Positions 42,577-52,181 of a DNA stretch of 64,000 nucleotides are shown piece after piece; position 1 is the stretch's first letter; each line of letters opens with the position of its first letter. The stretch spans positions 186,001 through 250,000 of the forward strand of contig JARGPI010000003.1 of NCBI GenBank assembly GCA_029213005.1. Reading direction: 5' to 3'. Made by a program: the position numbers and the translations under genes. The DNA comes from Verrucomicrobiales bacterium (GTDB lineage: Bacteria > Verrucomicrobiota > Verrucomicrobiia > Verrucomicrobiales > DEV007). The notes under the pieces are model-generated. The model did not search any database and was not told where the DNA came from. It worked only from the letters and a program-made list of their open reading frames with translations.

Positions 42577-43533
42577 ATGAAATCTTCTTGTTTTGCTGTT
42601 TTTTTGACCCTGATCAGCGCCCCGTTGTTTGCTCAGCAGCTCGGCTCGGGAGAAATCAGTCCGATCGATGAGTTGATCAACGCTCAAGATGCGGCTCCGG
42701 AAGTGACGCCGCCTCATCGCGAAATCGCGGCGCCGCCATCGATTCCCGCGACTCACAAGGTGAAGTCGGGCGATAATCCGTGGACGATTGCGAAAGAGTA
42801 TGGGATTTCGATGGATGAGTTTCTGAAGCTCAACGGCATCACGGATACCAAAGGTCTCCAGATCGGGGAGGTGCTGAAACTTCCTCAGACCCCGGTTTCT
42901 GAAAAAATGGTCGCGCCGGAAAGCACGGAGCCGGTGGAGGAATTCGATCCCGGTGATTATGAAGTTTATACGATCAAAAACGGCGACAATCCCTGGACCG
43001 TCGCGAAGCGCCTCAAGGTCGATTATGAAGCAATGATCGCTCTCAATGATATTTCCAATCCCCGCGATCTCAAAATTGGACAGAAATTGAAGATTCCCAA
43101 AAAAGGCGAAGTCATCGACATCCCGAAAGCAGCCGGGGAAGATAGTGAGGAGCTCTTTGATGCTGATGGTCACGAAGTGTATGTCATCAAAAACGGCGAT
43201 AATCCCTGGACGGTAGCACGACGCCTCAAAGTGGATTACGAGGCCCTGCTTGATCTCAATCAAATCGGAAATCCGCGGGATCTGAAAGTGGGACAAAAAT
43301 TGAAATTGCCGAAAAAAGGCGAAGTGATACCCGATTTTGTGGCACCCGAAGCAACGCCGGAGCCGGAGTTCGATGCGGATGGTCACGATGTTTATGTTAT
43401 CAAAAAAGGAGACAATCCCTGGGATGTGGCGAGGGCGCTGAAGGTGGATTACGAAAAGCTGATCTCTTTGAATAACATTTCCAATCCCCGTGATTTGAAG
43501 ATCGGGCAGAAATTGAAAATCCCTGCCAAATAG
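42577..43533 (+). CDS. Secreted protein with four LysM domains
   Basis: A 318-residue protein with signal (MKSSCFAVFLTLISAPLFAQ), a proline-rich linker, then four LysM modules at about residues 60-104, 129-174, 199-243 and 273-317. LysM binds peptidoglycan or N-acetylglucosamine polymers. Modules 2-4 are very alike (NGDNPW..ARRLKVDYE; NPRDLKxGQKLK) and are joined by similar acidic linkers, which indicates recent internal duplication. No catalytic domain is present, so it is a wall-binding or spacer protein. The SufU-like gene follows after 8 bp. Confidence 0.9.
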   Translation: MKSSCFAVFLTLISAPLFAQQLGSGEISPIDELINAQDAAPEVTPPHREIAAPPSIPATHKVKSGDNPWTIAKEYGISMDEFLKLNGITDTKGLQIGEVLKLPQTPVSEKMVAPESTEPVEEFDPGDYEVYTIKNGDNPWTVAKRLKVDYEAMIALNDISNPRDLKIGQKLKIPKKGEVIDIPKAAGEDSEELFDADGHEVYVIKNGDNPWTVARRLKVDYEALLDLNQIGNPRDLKVGQKLKLPKKGEVIPDFVAPEATPEPEFDADGHDVYVIKKGDNPWDVARALKVDYEKLISLNNISNPRDLKIGQKLKIPAK

Positions 43534-43541
43534 TCGCGGGG

Positions 43542-43970
43542 ATGGACCAATTTGACGAGATTTTCCAGGCCATGGTCCACGACCATGGGCAGCGGCCCCG
43601 GAATTTCGGGGAATTTGAGGGCGCTACTCATCGAGCGGAGGGAGTCAATCCGCTGACCGGGGACCGAATCGAGGTATTTGCAGAGATCGATAGCGATCAG
43701 ATCATCCGAAAACTCGCGTTCACCGGGAAAGCCTCATCTCTGGCGACCACCTCGGCATCGGTCATGACGGGAGCTCTGATCGGAAAGTCGCTCCCGGAGG
43801 CGCTCGATAGCATCGAAATGACGCTCCAATGGATATCAGGGGACGCGGCTCCTCCTGCGAATCTCCCTGAAAACGAGTATTCTTTGCTCCTCGAGATCCG
43901 AAATTACTCCCACCGGGTTCGCTGCGTTGCGCTGGCCTGGAATACGGCAAAGTCTGCGCTCTCGAAATAA
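43542..43970 (+). CDS. SufU-like protein with degenerate cysteine set
   Basis: A 142-residue relative of SufU, the zinc-dependent sulfur acceptor that helps SufS in Fe-S assembly. The fold is recognisable (HDHGQRPRNFGEFEGATH; GDRIEVFAEID; TSASVMTGALIGKS; HRVRCVALAW). SufU uses three cysteines and an Asp: the Asp in GDRI and the last Cys (RVRC) are kept, but TCGDR is LTGDR here and GCS/GCA is ASS. Zn and persulfide binding should be lost or altered. It is 8 bp after the LysM gene; no sufS or sufB is nearby. Confidence 0.75.
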   Translation: MDQFDEIFQAMVHDHGQRPRNFGEFEGATHRAEGVNPLTGDRIEVFAEIDSDQIIRKLAFTGKASSLATTSASVMTGALIGKSLPEALDSIEMTLQWISGDAAPPANLPENEYSLLLEIRNYSHRVRCVALAWNTAKSALSK

Positions 43971-44047
43971 GCGGAAAAGTAAGATAAACCGCCGCTTTTT
44001 TCCCTATTGGATCGTGATATAGTCCGCTCCCCATTCGGGGTAATTTT

Positions 44048-45577
44048 ATGGCTGACGAAAAAAAAGAGGGAATTTGTTATCTGGTAGGCGCTGGTCCCGG
44101 TGATCCGGGGTTGATGACGCTTCGCGGAAAAGAATGTATCGAGCTGGCGGACGTGGTGGTCTACGATTACCTCTCCAATCCCGATTTTCTTCAGTGGGCC
44201 CGTCCCGATGCCGAGTTGATCTACGCGGGGAAAAAGTCGAAAAATCACGCGATTCCTCAGGGCGGAATTAACCAGCTTCTCGTCGACCGGGCGAAGGAGG
44301 GCAAAATTGTGACCCGTCTCAAAGGTGGTGACCCGCTGGTATTCGGGCGGGGCGGCGAGGAAGCCGGAGAGTTGGTCGAAGCAGGCATAAAATTCGAATT
44401 TATTCCCGGAATCAGCTCCACAATCGCCGGTCCGGCCTACGCCGGGATTCCGGTGACGCATCGCGATCATTGTTCCCAGCTAACTATTTTTACCGGACAC
44501 GAAGATCCGACCAAAGCGGAGTCATCCATCGATTACAAGCAGATCGCCAATGCACCCGGAACCAAAGTGATGCTGATGGGGGTGGAGCGCCTGCCGATTA
44601 TCATGAAATCGCTGATCGAGGCCGGAGCGGCGGCAGACACGCCGATCGCACTGGTTCGCTGGGCCACAACCGGGCAGCAGAGGACGATCACAGGGACGCT
44701 GGAAACAATCGCTGATATTGCCATCGAACAGCACTTTAAAGCCCCGGCGGTCGCTGTAATCGGCGGAGTCGTCAATTGTCGCGAAACGCTCAACTGGTTC
44801 GAAGACCGCCCTTTGCGCGGCAAGCGGGTCGTGGTGACCCGGACCCGGAAACAGAGCAGCAAGTTGAGCCGTATGCTGCGTGAACTCGGAGCGGATGTTC
44901 TTGAAATGCCAACGATCAGAATCGTGCCGAGCGATGAAAAAGAGCACCGTGAGTTTGCCCAGATGGTGATCAACGCACACACCTACGAATGGCTGATTTT
45001 CACGAGCCCGAACGCGGTGGAGTACTTCTTTGATACCTTTTATAAAATTCGTGAAGACGCCCGCGAAATCGGAGGATGTCGCATTGCCGCGGTTGGTCCC
45101 GGCACCAAGGCAAAACTCGCTGAATACCGGATGGGAGTCGATTTGTTGCCTGAGATTCACGTTGCCGAGGAGCTGGCCGCTAAGTTTGAGAGCGACGTTT
45201 CAGTGGAGAACACAACGATGCTCTGGGTTCGGGCCAAAGATGCCCGCGATGTGCTTTCGACTCGCCTGATCGAAGCCGGGGCGATTCTGGATGAGGGCAT
45301 CGCCTACCAGACGGTTCCCGAGACCGATGACCCAACCGGGGCCGTGAAGCGTTTCGAATCCGAAGGGGCCGATATCATCACTTTTACCAGTGCTTCGACC
45401 GTCGAGTGTTTCCTCGACTTGGGCCTCGAAATGCCCGAGGGAATCCAAATCGCCAGTATTGGACCGATCACGTCCAAAGCAATTCTCGAAGAGGAGCTCG
45501 AACTTGCTATCGAGGCAAAAACTCACGATATCCCCGGCCTGGTGGCCGCCGTTTTGGAATTAGCAGCAAGGGAGTAG
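44048..45577 (+). CDS. cobA-hemD: Uroporphyrinogen-III C-methyltransferase / uroporphyrinogen-III synthase fusion
   Basis: A 509-residue bifunctional tetrapyrrole enzyme. Residues about 8-245 are the SAM-dependent methyltransferase making precorrin-2 (YLVGAGPGDPGLMTLRG; RLKGGDPLVFGRGGEEAGEL; GIPVTHRD). Residues about 255-505 are the HemD synthase (GKRVVVTRTRKQSSKLS; WLIFTSPNAVEYFF; IAAVGPGTKAKL; DIITFTSASTVECFLDL). The fusion is common in some phyla. It starts after GGGGTAATTTT; the pseudopilin-like gene follows after 3 bp. Confidence 0.95.
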   Translation: MADEKKEGICYLVGAGPGDPGLMTLRGKECIELADVVVYDYLSNPDFLQWARPDAELIYAGKKSKNHAIPQGGINQLLVDRAKEGKIVTRLKGGDPLVFGRGGEEAGELVEAGIKFEFIPGISSTIAGPAYAGIPVTHRDHCSQLTIFTGHEDPTKAESSIDYKQIANAPGTKVMLMGVERLPIIMKSLIEAGAAADTPIALVRWATTGQQRTITGTLETIADIAIEQHFKAPAVAVIGGVVNCRETLNWFEDRPLRGKRVVVTRTRKQSSKLSRMLRELGADVLEMPTIRIVPSDEKEHREFAQMVINAHTYEWLIFTSPNAVEYFFDTFYKIREDAREIGGCRIAAVGPGTKAKLAEYRMGVDLLPEIHVAEELAAKFESDVSVENTTMLWVRAKDARDVLSTRLIEAGAILDEGIAYQTVPETDDPTGAVKRFESEGADIITFTSASTVECFLDLGLEMPEGIQIASIGPITSKAILEEELELAIEAKTHDIPGLVAAVLELAARE

Positions 45578-45580
45578 GTT

Positions 45581-45982
45581 ATGATTCGCAGAATCTTCTG
45601 GCTCTTAATCTTCGTCGTGGGTCTCGGCTGGCTGGTATGGGACGGGCTGGAGCGAGTCCGTCGCGAGGCGGGGATCCGCTCAATGCTTCTCGCCGTGCAG
45701 ACCGCTCTTCAGGACTATCACGTTGATCAGGAGCAATATATCCCGAGAGAGTCTTTAACCGGAGCGGAGATCATCACCGTGTTGTCCGATTTCGATTTTC
45801 TCCCTGAGCTGCCCTACAATCCCTGGTCGGGCACCCAGTGGAAGCTCGACGGGAAAGAGCCGGATCATCTCGTCTACCAGACGGATCCAAATTTCGAAAC
45901 CTACGCTCTGCGTGCCCTCGATCCAAAGTCAGGGGCCGTCGTCATGGAGTTGGACAGCGAATCGAATCCTTCGTTGGAGTGA
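45581..45982 (+). CDS. Small membrane-anchored protein, possibly pseudopilin-like
   Basis: A 133-residue protein with an N-terminal helix (IFWLLIFVVGLGWLVWDGL) and a periplasmic domain where AVQTALQDYHVDQEQYI and ELPYNPWSG recall the globular part of type II secretion pseudopilins (GspG). The usual prepilin cleavage motif (G before FTLIE) is absent, so processing is doubtful. It has a good Shine-Dalgarno (AAGGGAGTAGGTT) and lies 3 bp after cobA-hemD. The stop overlaps twin palindrome copy D. Family is uncertain. Confidence 0.5.
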   Translation: MIRRIFWLLIFVVGLGWLVWDGLERVRREAGIRSMLLAVQTALQDYHVDQEQYIPRESLTGAEIITVLSDFDFLPELPYNPWSGTQWKLDGKEPDHLVYQTDPNFETYALRALDPKSGAVVMELDSESNPSLE

Positions 45983-46021
45983 CGGTACAGGGTACGGTTT
46001 CGGATTGTACCCCGTACAATT
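45981..46021. repeat. Twin palindrome, copy D
   Basis: GACGGTACAGGGTACGGTT (45981-45999), spacer TCG, then GATTGTACCCCGTACAATT (46003-46021). It overlaps the stop codon of the pseudopilin-like gene and ends 16 bp from the stop of the convergent WcaJ-like gene. This copy lies between two 3' ends, which argues against an operator role for every copy. Confidence 0.85.
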
Positions 46022-46037
46022 GCCGATCGAGACTCGA

Positions 46038-47471
46038 TTACCTCGCACTTTGGGGAGGGAAAATCACCTGCCAGGCAGTGGCCACGATAATTTTCAGGTC
46101 CATCCAGAGACTCCAGTTACGAAGATAGAAATTGTCGAGGCGAACCCGCTGGAACACCTTCAGTTCCGTATCGGTCTCACCGCGACAGCCTTTGGTTTGG
46201 GCCAGACCGGTAATCCCCGGCTTGGCGAAGTACCGAACGGCATAGTTGTCGATGAATTCCCCGAAGGCCTGATCGTGGTCGATAAAATGCGGACGGGGGC
46301 CGACCACACTCATCTGGCCTCTCAAAACGTTAATAATTTGCGGGATCTCATCGAGACTCGATTTACGGAGGAAGTTGCCGCCGGGATAGATTCGGGAATC
46401 GCCTACCTTGGCTTGAACTCCGGCTGAGTCGTTGATGTGCATGGAGCGAAACTTAAAAACTTCAAAAATCTCCCCGTTCCGTCCGGTTCGTTTCTGGGTG
46501 TAAAACAGGGGACCGGGTGATTCTATTTTCTGAAGCAACCACACTCCCAGGCAGAGCCATGGAAAAATCGTGATGGCGATAATCAGCGAAAAGCAGAGGT
46601 CGATGAGACGCTTCAAAAACCGCATCACCGGATCTTCCAGTGGCTCGGAATAGCGGGTGAGATAAACGCGGTTGCCATCCTGATGGGCGTCGATCTTGCC
46701 TTTGAATTTGTGGGCTTTGTCATCGACCCAGACGAGCCGTATCCCATAGGAATCGCACATTTTCTGAATTGATTGAACCAGCGAAGGTCGGTCTTCGATT
46801 CCGGTGGTGAGCAACATGCGGGCCCCGTAATCCTTGCAGATTCGCGCGAGGTCCCGGAAGTCACCGAGGACGGGGAATGAGGCCATATCAATCGCAGCAC
46901 TGGAAGGGGAGCCTCCGAAGGCGACGTATCCCATCACATCTGATCCGGGGAGGATAGAGGAGACCCGGAGTGCTTCGTCCCTCTCGATTTCACGAGGAGG
47001 AGCCAGAACCAGTGTTTTGGTTTTTCCCCGCTCCTGACTTCGGTAGAGATAGCGCTGAAGACTGCGGTGCCCCACGTTATTCATCCAGATAATCCAGGTG
47101 GCATATAAAGTAAAGAAGAGGGCTAGAAAGGCCCGCGATGCGATCGGTTCTTTCGTCATCACAATCACCCCGAAAACGGTGACCAGTGCAAAGATAATTT
47201 CTCTCTGTGTGATATTGGCAATCTGTTCCCGGGAAAGCCCACACAGAGACTGTCGATTTGAGGCCCGGGCCAGCTTTTCAATATAGGCAGAGGCCGGTAC
47301 CAGAAAGGATAGCCATATATAGTTCTTCGGCAGCAAATCTTCGTGGTAGATAAAGAGATGCAGGAACCATACCGACAGCCAGTAGATGATATATCCAACC
47401 AGCTGTTTTAGTAAAAAATGAAGTTTAACTGATCCGTGGTATCGGTGGCTAATCATTCGAAGGGTTATCAT
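46038..47471 (-). CDS. Undecaprenyl-phosphate sugar phosphotransferase (WcaJ-like)
   Basis: A 477-residue polyisoprenyl-phosphate hexose-1-phosphate transferase that starts exopolysaccharide repeat units on the inner membrane. Four N-terminal helices precede a Rossmann-like CoA-binding domain (about 145-260) and a fifth helix ([21 protein letters not shown]). The catalytic bacterial sugar transferase domain has [30 protein letters not shown] and [15 protein letters not shown]. Length is standard. It diverges from the Wzz-like gene across 70 AT-rich bp, marking an exopolysaccharide locus. Confidence 0.9.
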   Translation of the reverse strand: MITLRMISHRYHGSVKLHFLLKQLVGYIIYWLSVWFLHLFIYHEDLLPKNYIWLSFLVPASAYIEKLARASNRQSLCGLSREQIANITQREIIFALVTVFGVIVMTKEPIASRAFLALFFTLYATWIIWMNNVGHRSLQRYLYRSQERGKTKTLVLAPPREIERDEALRVSSILPGSDVMGYVAFGGSPSSAAIDMASFPVLGDFRDLARICKDYGARMLLTTGIEDRPSLVQSIQKMCDSYGIRLVWVDDKAHKFKGKIDAHQDGNRVYLTRYSEPLEDPVMRFLKRLIDLCFSLIIAITIFPWLCLGVWLLQKIESPGPLFYTQKRTGRNGEIFEVFKFRSMHINDSAGVQAKVGDSRIYPGGNFLRKSSLDEIPQIINVLRGQMSVVGPRPHFIDHDQAFGEFIDNYAVRYFAKPGITGLAQTKGCRGETDTELKVFQRVRLDNFYLRNWSLWMDLKIIVATAWQVIFPPQSAR

Positions 47472-47541
47472 TAGTAATAAACATTATTATTTTTGCAATT
47501 GAATTTTGATAAGAAAAAGCTAACATCTCTTAATAGACGGG

Positions 47542-49551
47542 ATGAGTGGTCCGATAGATCAATCTGACAAACAGCCATTGTCATTCCCCTGGGATGACAC
47601 GTCTCGTCATGCCCCTTCCAATGAGGCTTTGAGTGTCATTGAGTTAACTCCGGTTTTTGATATCAGGAACCTGTGGGGTATCGTGAAAAGGCGCTGTCTT
47701 TGGCTGATATTGCTACCTCTTTTAACCGTTGGGTTGGCTCTGCTTTACCTCTACAGTTTTGCTACACATTATTACGAGAGTTCGGCACTGATTTACGTGG
47801 ATCCCAAGTTTGATCGCATACTACAGATTGAGGATGTCGTATCGGTAGGGTCGGATCTGGATTCCCTAAATTCTTTAGAGGAGGCGATTGTCTCAGATTC
47901 AATGATTTTAAGAGTCGTTGATAAACTGGGGCTGAGAAATGATCGGTCTTTCCTACCCAGGTCGTTGGAAAAATACGCCGAAACGGAGGTGCCGATGAAC
48001 AGTGTCCGGCTTTTGAAGTCTATTCGAAATCGGTATCGGGCGACATTGCAGAGGCCGACCCGGAATATTCATCTCACTGCGTATGACACTGATGCGGAGC
48101 GAGCCCGGTTGATTGCCGAGACGTTTTTTATTGAGTTCGAGAAGTTTCTCGGAGAGCAGAAGAAGGGGGAGGCGGACAGTGCAAATACCGGACTCCGGGT
48201 TCAGGCGGTCGTAGCGCGAAAAAGGGCGCTGGAAGCGGAGGGTGAATTAAATGAGTTCCGGAAAAATAACGGGAATGTCACGGTGGAGCAGGATCATAAC
48301 CTCGTGGCAGAGAGTCTCAGTTCCACCAGTGATGATTTGAACGCCGCCATCGGGGAAGTCATCGCCCTGCGCAGCAAAGTGGAGGCAATTCAAGATATTG
48401 ATCCCGGCGTCGATCCGGGAAAGATCATCGCCGTGGGTAATTTTTCAAAGCTGGAGCATGTCTCCGATTTGATGAGCGCCCGAACCTCAGCGAGAGCCGA
48501 TTTTGCCGTGATTTCGGAGCAATATACCTCCTTGCATCCAAAATATCGGGAAGCGGAAAACCGGGTGAGGGAAGTGGATCAGCAGTTGGTGCGACTGGCC
48601 GGCGATTTTAAAGCGGCGTTGATCGCCGAATACGAGGGCGCGTTGAAAAATGAAGCCGGGTTGAAGAAGAGAGTCGAGGAACTCAGAAAAAAGCTCGATG
48701 AGGTGAAAACAGCGAGTTCAGAGTTTCGGGCCGTGCAGCAAAAAGTGGAGGCGGAGTGGCAGATTCATGAGCAATTCCAAAAGCAAATTGGGGAGACCAC
48801 GCTTTCCGCCGAAAAGTCGACATCGATAACGAGTTTGTGGTCAGCTCCCCTCGTCGGTTTTAAAACGACCCGTCCTAACAAAACCGTGGTGGTGTTGGCT
48901 GCGGGGTTGCTGGGTTGTCTCGGCAGCGCCGGACTGGTGATGGTGGATCTGTTCCGGGACGGGCCTTTTGCGAGCAAATATCAGGTTGAGGATATCTTGC
49001 GCGCGAACGTGCTGGCTGAGCTCTCCAGGAAAGATATCGAGGCCTACAGTCAGAACATGACCCGGGCGATGGCTCAGATTATTCTGACCAATCAGTATCA
49101 CGGGACGCAGATTTTCCAGGTCATCAATTCCGGAGCCAATCCGAAGGTGGCTTCTCTGATCGCCGCCGGGATCGCTAATATCTCGTCCTATTACCGGGCG
49201 GAGACGCTTTTACTCCGGTCTTATGAGTCAGGGCCCCAGGGGATTTATCATCTCTCGCCAAAAGAAACCGAAACCCGGGGGCTTTACCGCCTCGATATCC
49301 CCTCAAGCTTGTTATTGACCGACAACGCCTGGCAATTGTTGCGATCAAAATGCGAACGCTTCAAGCGGGTCGTCATCGACAGTTCTGAAATGACAGCCGA
49401 GAGCCAGATTCCGCTCTATTTCGGGCAGTTTTCTCATCAGAACATTTTTGTGGTGGATAAGACACAAGATTCGCGGAAGCAAGTGATCCGGTCTGCGGAC
49501 CGGTTTCGGTCAGCCTGTGAGCAGCCGATTTCCGTCGTGCTGGTTGAGTGA
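47542..49551 (+). CDS. Wzz/GumC-type exopolysaccharide protein with degenerate BY-kinase domain
   Basis: A 669-residue membrane protein. The N-terminal Wzz domain has a helix near residue 55 (LWLILLPLLTVGLALLYLYS), a long coiled-coil periplasmic part (about 200-420, KNEAGLKKRVEELRKKLDEV) and a second helix near 455 (TVVVLAAGLLGCLGSAGLVM). The C-terminal part has the length and order of a BY-kinase, but the Walker A GxxxxGKT position reads NSGANPKVASLIAAG, so no ATP-binding motif remains, and there is no Tyr-rich tail. It is probably a polysaccharide length/export factor without kinase activity. Confidence 0.8.
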   Translation: MSGPIDQSDKQPLSFPWDDTSRHAPSNEALSVIELTPVFDIRNLWGIVKRRCLWLILLPLLTVGLALLYLYSFATHYYESSALIYVDPKFDRILQIEDVVSVGSDLDSLNSLEEAIVSDSMILRVVDKLGLRNDRSFLPRSLEKYAETEVPMNSVRLLKSIRNRYRATLQRPTRNIHLTAYDTDAERARLIAETFFIEFEKFLGEQKKGEADSANTGLRVQAVVARKRALEAEGELNEFRKNNGNVTVEQDHNLVAESLSSTSDDLNAAIGEVIALRSKVEAIQDIDPGVDPGKIIAVGNFSKLEHVSDLMSARTSARADFAVISEQYTSLHPKYREAENRVREVDQQLVRLAGDFKAALIAEYEGALKNEAGLKKRVEELRKKLDEVKTASSEFRAVQQKVEAEWQIHEQFQKQIGETTLSAEKSTSITSLWSAPLVGFKTTRPNKTVVVLAAGLLGCLGSAGLVMVDLFRDGPFASKYQVEDILRANVLAELSRKDIEAYSQNMTRAMAQIILTNQYHGTQIFQVINSGANPKVASLIAAGIANISSYYRAETLLLRSYESGPQGIYHLSPKETETRGLYRLDIPSSLLLTDNAWQLLRSKCERFKRVVIDSSEMTAESQIPLYFGQFSHQNIFVVDKTQDSRKQVIRSADRFRSACEQPISVVLVE

Positions 49552-49557
49552 AGTGCT

Positions 49558-52044
49558 TCAGTAGATATGAGTGAAATCAGTGCTCGAAAACAGTCCCAGA
49601 ATCACGCGCGAAAGCGCTTGGTCCACGGTGGCGGAGTGGGCTGACAAATCATTGAAGTATCGGGCGGCGGCTTCCCGCTGAGACTGGTCGGGAGGGTGGC
49701 CGAGAACGGTCAGAAACGACGTTTCGATCAATTCATCCGTGCGTGTGGTTTCGCCAGTCAATTTTTCAGCCAACTGGGTGGCATAATATTCGGGCAGGGG
49801 ATTATTGAGAAACCAGAGCGCTTGATCAGGGGTCACCGCATCGGGGCGATCGTGAATGGGGCGTCCTGAAGCGTCGAAGCCGAACAGCTCGAACATTTTG
49901 CGGATGTCATGCCCCAGTCCTTTGGGTGAACGGGAGGAGATCAAAATATAAAGTGCGCGGTCTCGCGATAGCCGGGTATCCAGTTCGGAGCCCGGCGCTT
50001 GTCTGACCAATTTATCGAGAGTCCCGAGCATGCTGTCGTAAATCGCTTCGGCCTCAAGCCTGCGGCGGGGAAATCCGGTGAGCGGACTGGCCTGAGTGGT
50101 CTGACTGGTTCTTCGATAGGTCCGGGATTTGACGATTAAATTTTGGATGTGCTTAATCGACCAGCCCGATTCGATCAATTCCGCAGCCAGCCAATCGAGT
50201 AAGTCCGGATGAGAGGGTGGAGCTCCCTGAATGCCGAAATTGTCAGGAGTCGAAACGAGGCCTTCCCCGAAATGCCAGTGCCACACGCGATTCACCATAA
50301 CCCGGGCGGTTAGCGGGTTTTGTGGATCGGTCATCCATTCCGCCAGCTCGACTCTTCCGCTCGTGGATTCCGGAACCGGATACTTTTTGTCGATTCCGGG
50401 AAACAGGGTCGGGACGCCTCTCGGCACAGGATCACCTTCGATTTGGTAAGTTTGCCCGCCGACCCGGACCGGCTCCGCGATCGGTTCTTCGCGATCGGCC
50501 ACGGCGAGAGTCTGCTTAAAAACCGTCTCTTTTTTGAGCGTTGCGATTTCCCGGTCGATTTTGGCTATTTCCGGCAGAGGAAGGATCAGCTCCATTTCTG
50601 AATTCATCGGGGGCCAGAACGTTTTGGAGTGGGAATAACGTCGCTGAGCGATTTCCAGACCGGTTTCGGGTGCTGGACGGGAATCTTTCACGATCTTCAG
50701 AGCGTCGAGGCGGGGGTAGGCTTCATTTTTGTCGGCAAGCAGCCGAATCCGGTTGGTCCCTTTCCGGAAAGGGAAGGGACCGAACGCCTCCCAGCGATAG
50801 TGTTGGTAAGCCTTCCCTCCTGTCTTCGCGACAGGGAGTCGCTCGTCGAGCAATTCCCGGTTCAACTCCAGTTTCAATGGCGCAACTTCCGGTGAGGCGT
50901 AACGCAGATAAAGAAGGAACTGGCCGGCTTCGTCGAGATGGAAGTCGTATTGCACCCATTGATCGAGGGGAACCCGGGTCTCAATGGCCGGGCTGAATTT
51001 ACCCTCTACGGTGACGAGGTTTTTGTAGCCGGAAAAGTCTTCGGCCTCCCAGGCTTTGAGTTGTTTGACCGATTTGTCAGGCGACCCCGGGGATTTTACT
51101 TTGGCCTCGTTCTCCTCGATAAAGGCTTTCCGGCTCTTCGACAGGATCGCTTCCCGCTGTTTCTCGAGCGCTTCAATGCGCTGCGCTTTTCTGTCTGACT
51201 GCTCGATTTCGGACGGTAACGCAACCGGTTGGGTGAGGCGCGGCCTGCCGTCTTTCCAGAATTCATTGAAGTCACTGATGATTTTTGTGCTCCGGAAGAT
51301 TCCAGCCATCGCGTAATAATCCCGGGTCGGAATGGGGTCAAATTTGTGATCGTGGCAGCGCGAGCAGGCGAAATCCAGCCCCAGAAAGGCTTTGGTGGCC
51401 GTCGAGATTTGTTCGTCCGCGATGTCGAGCTTCAGCTTGTTAGGGTCGGTGCATTCATCAAACCAGGGGCCGATCGACAGGAAGGCCGGGGCGATTTTGC
51501 GATCCAGATAAGTGTCGTCTTTGCCGGGAAGAAGATCGCCCGCGAGCTGCTCGGCGATAAAGCGGTCGTATGGCTTGTCTTCGTTAAAAGACCGCACCAC
51601 GTAGTCCCGGTATTCTTCGGCCAGATCGATCCGATCCACTCCCGGAACTTTGACCTTTCCCTGAACATAACGCGCCACATCCAGCCAGTGTCGTCCCCAC
51701 CTTTCCCCGTAGTGGGGAGATGCGAGGAGCCGGTCGACCATCTTTTCGTAGGCATCCTCCGAGCCGTCGGAAATAAAGGCTTCAATCTCGGCCACGGTTG
51801 GAGGCAACCCGGTGAGGTTCAGCGAAACCCGCCTCAGGAGAGTGTAACGGTCCGCTTCGGGATTTTGCTCCACTCCCTTGGCTTTTGCGGCTCTCGCCAG
51901 GAGAAAGTCCACGCCGTTTTCAGCGGGAACGGCAGGCTTCTGAATCGGCTCGTAGGCCCAATGCTTTGCCTCCTGAGCCGTGGTTGATAAAATCAGGAGG
52001 CTCAGGCAAAAGATGCAGCTGAAGGTATAACGGAATCCTGTCAC
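49558..52044 (-). CDS. PSD1-type protein (DUF1549/DUF1553)
   Basis: An 828-residue exported protein with signal MTGFRYTFSCIFCLSLLILSTTA. The DUF1549 domain (about 50-260) carries LTGLPPTVAEIEAFI, GERWGRHWLDVARY and a CxxCH motif (CSRCHDHKFDP). The DUF1553 domain (about 565-820) carries NPLTARVMVNRVWHWHFGEGLV and PDALLWFLNN-like TPDQALWFLNNP. A roughly 300-residue insert between them contains a galactose-binding-like region. The usual partner (DUF1501) is absent. The CxxCH here may bind heme or metal. Function in PVC glycan/sulfate metabolism is inferred only. Confidence 0.88.
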   Translation of the reverse strand: MTGFRYTFSCIFCLSLLILSTTAQEAKHWAYEPIQKPAVPAENGVDFLLARAAKAKGVEQNPEADRYTLLRRVSLNLTGLPPTVAEIEAFISDGSEDAYEKMVDRLLASPHYGERWGRHWLDVARYVQGKVKVPGVDRIDLAEEYRDYVVRSFNEDKPYDRFIAEQLAGDLLPGKDDTYLDRKIAPAFLSIGPWFDECTDPNKLKLDIADEQISTATKAFLGLDFACSRCHDHKFDPIPTRDYYAMAGIFRSTKIISDFNEFWKDGRPRLTQPVALPSEIEQSDRKAQRIEALEKQREAILSKSRKAFIEENEAKVKSPGSPDKSVKQLKAWEAEDFSGYKNLVTVEGKFSPAIETRVPLDQWVQYDFHLDEAGQFLLYLRYASPEVAPLKLELNRELLDERLPVAKTGGKAYQHYRWEAFGPFPFRKGTNRIRLLADKNEAYPRLDALKIVKDSRPAPETGLEIAQRRYSHSKTFWPPMNSEMELILPLPEIAKIDREIATLKKETVFKQTLAVADREEPIAEPVRVGGQTYQIEGDPVPRGVPTLFPGIDKKYPVPESTSGRVELAEWMTDPQNPLTARVMVNRVWHWHFGEGLVSTPDNFGIQGAPPSHPDLLDWLAAELIESGWSIKHIQNLIVKSRTYRRTSQTTQASPLTGFPRRRLEAEAIYDSMLGTLDKLVRQAPGSELDTRLSRDRALYILISSRSPKGLGHDIRKMFELFGFDASGRPIHDRPDAVTPDQALWFLNNPLPEYYATQLAEKLTGETTRTDELIETSFLTVLGHPPDQSQREAAARYFNDLSAHSATVDQALSRVILGLFSSTDFTHIY

Positions 52045-52181
52045 TTGAATTTTGTTAGCATAAGTTCACTGTGTTTTCGTCGGACGGTTGACTCGCCAGA
52101 TAGATTAGGTTTCTCACAATCTAAGCTATTTGACGTTGGGAAGCTTCAAAAACCGACAATCTTCAGACGACAACATACCTT

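Noticed and set aside
43971..44001. Terminator after the SufU-like gene
   Set aside because: GCGG/CCGC arms are short with a long loop and the pairing is not contiguous up to the T-run; too weak to list.
51229..51987. Plus-strand frame of 252 codons opposite the PSD1 gene
   Set aside because: Shadow; the minus-strand product has clear DUF1549 motifs here.
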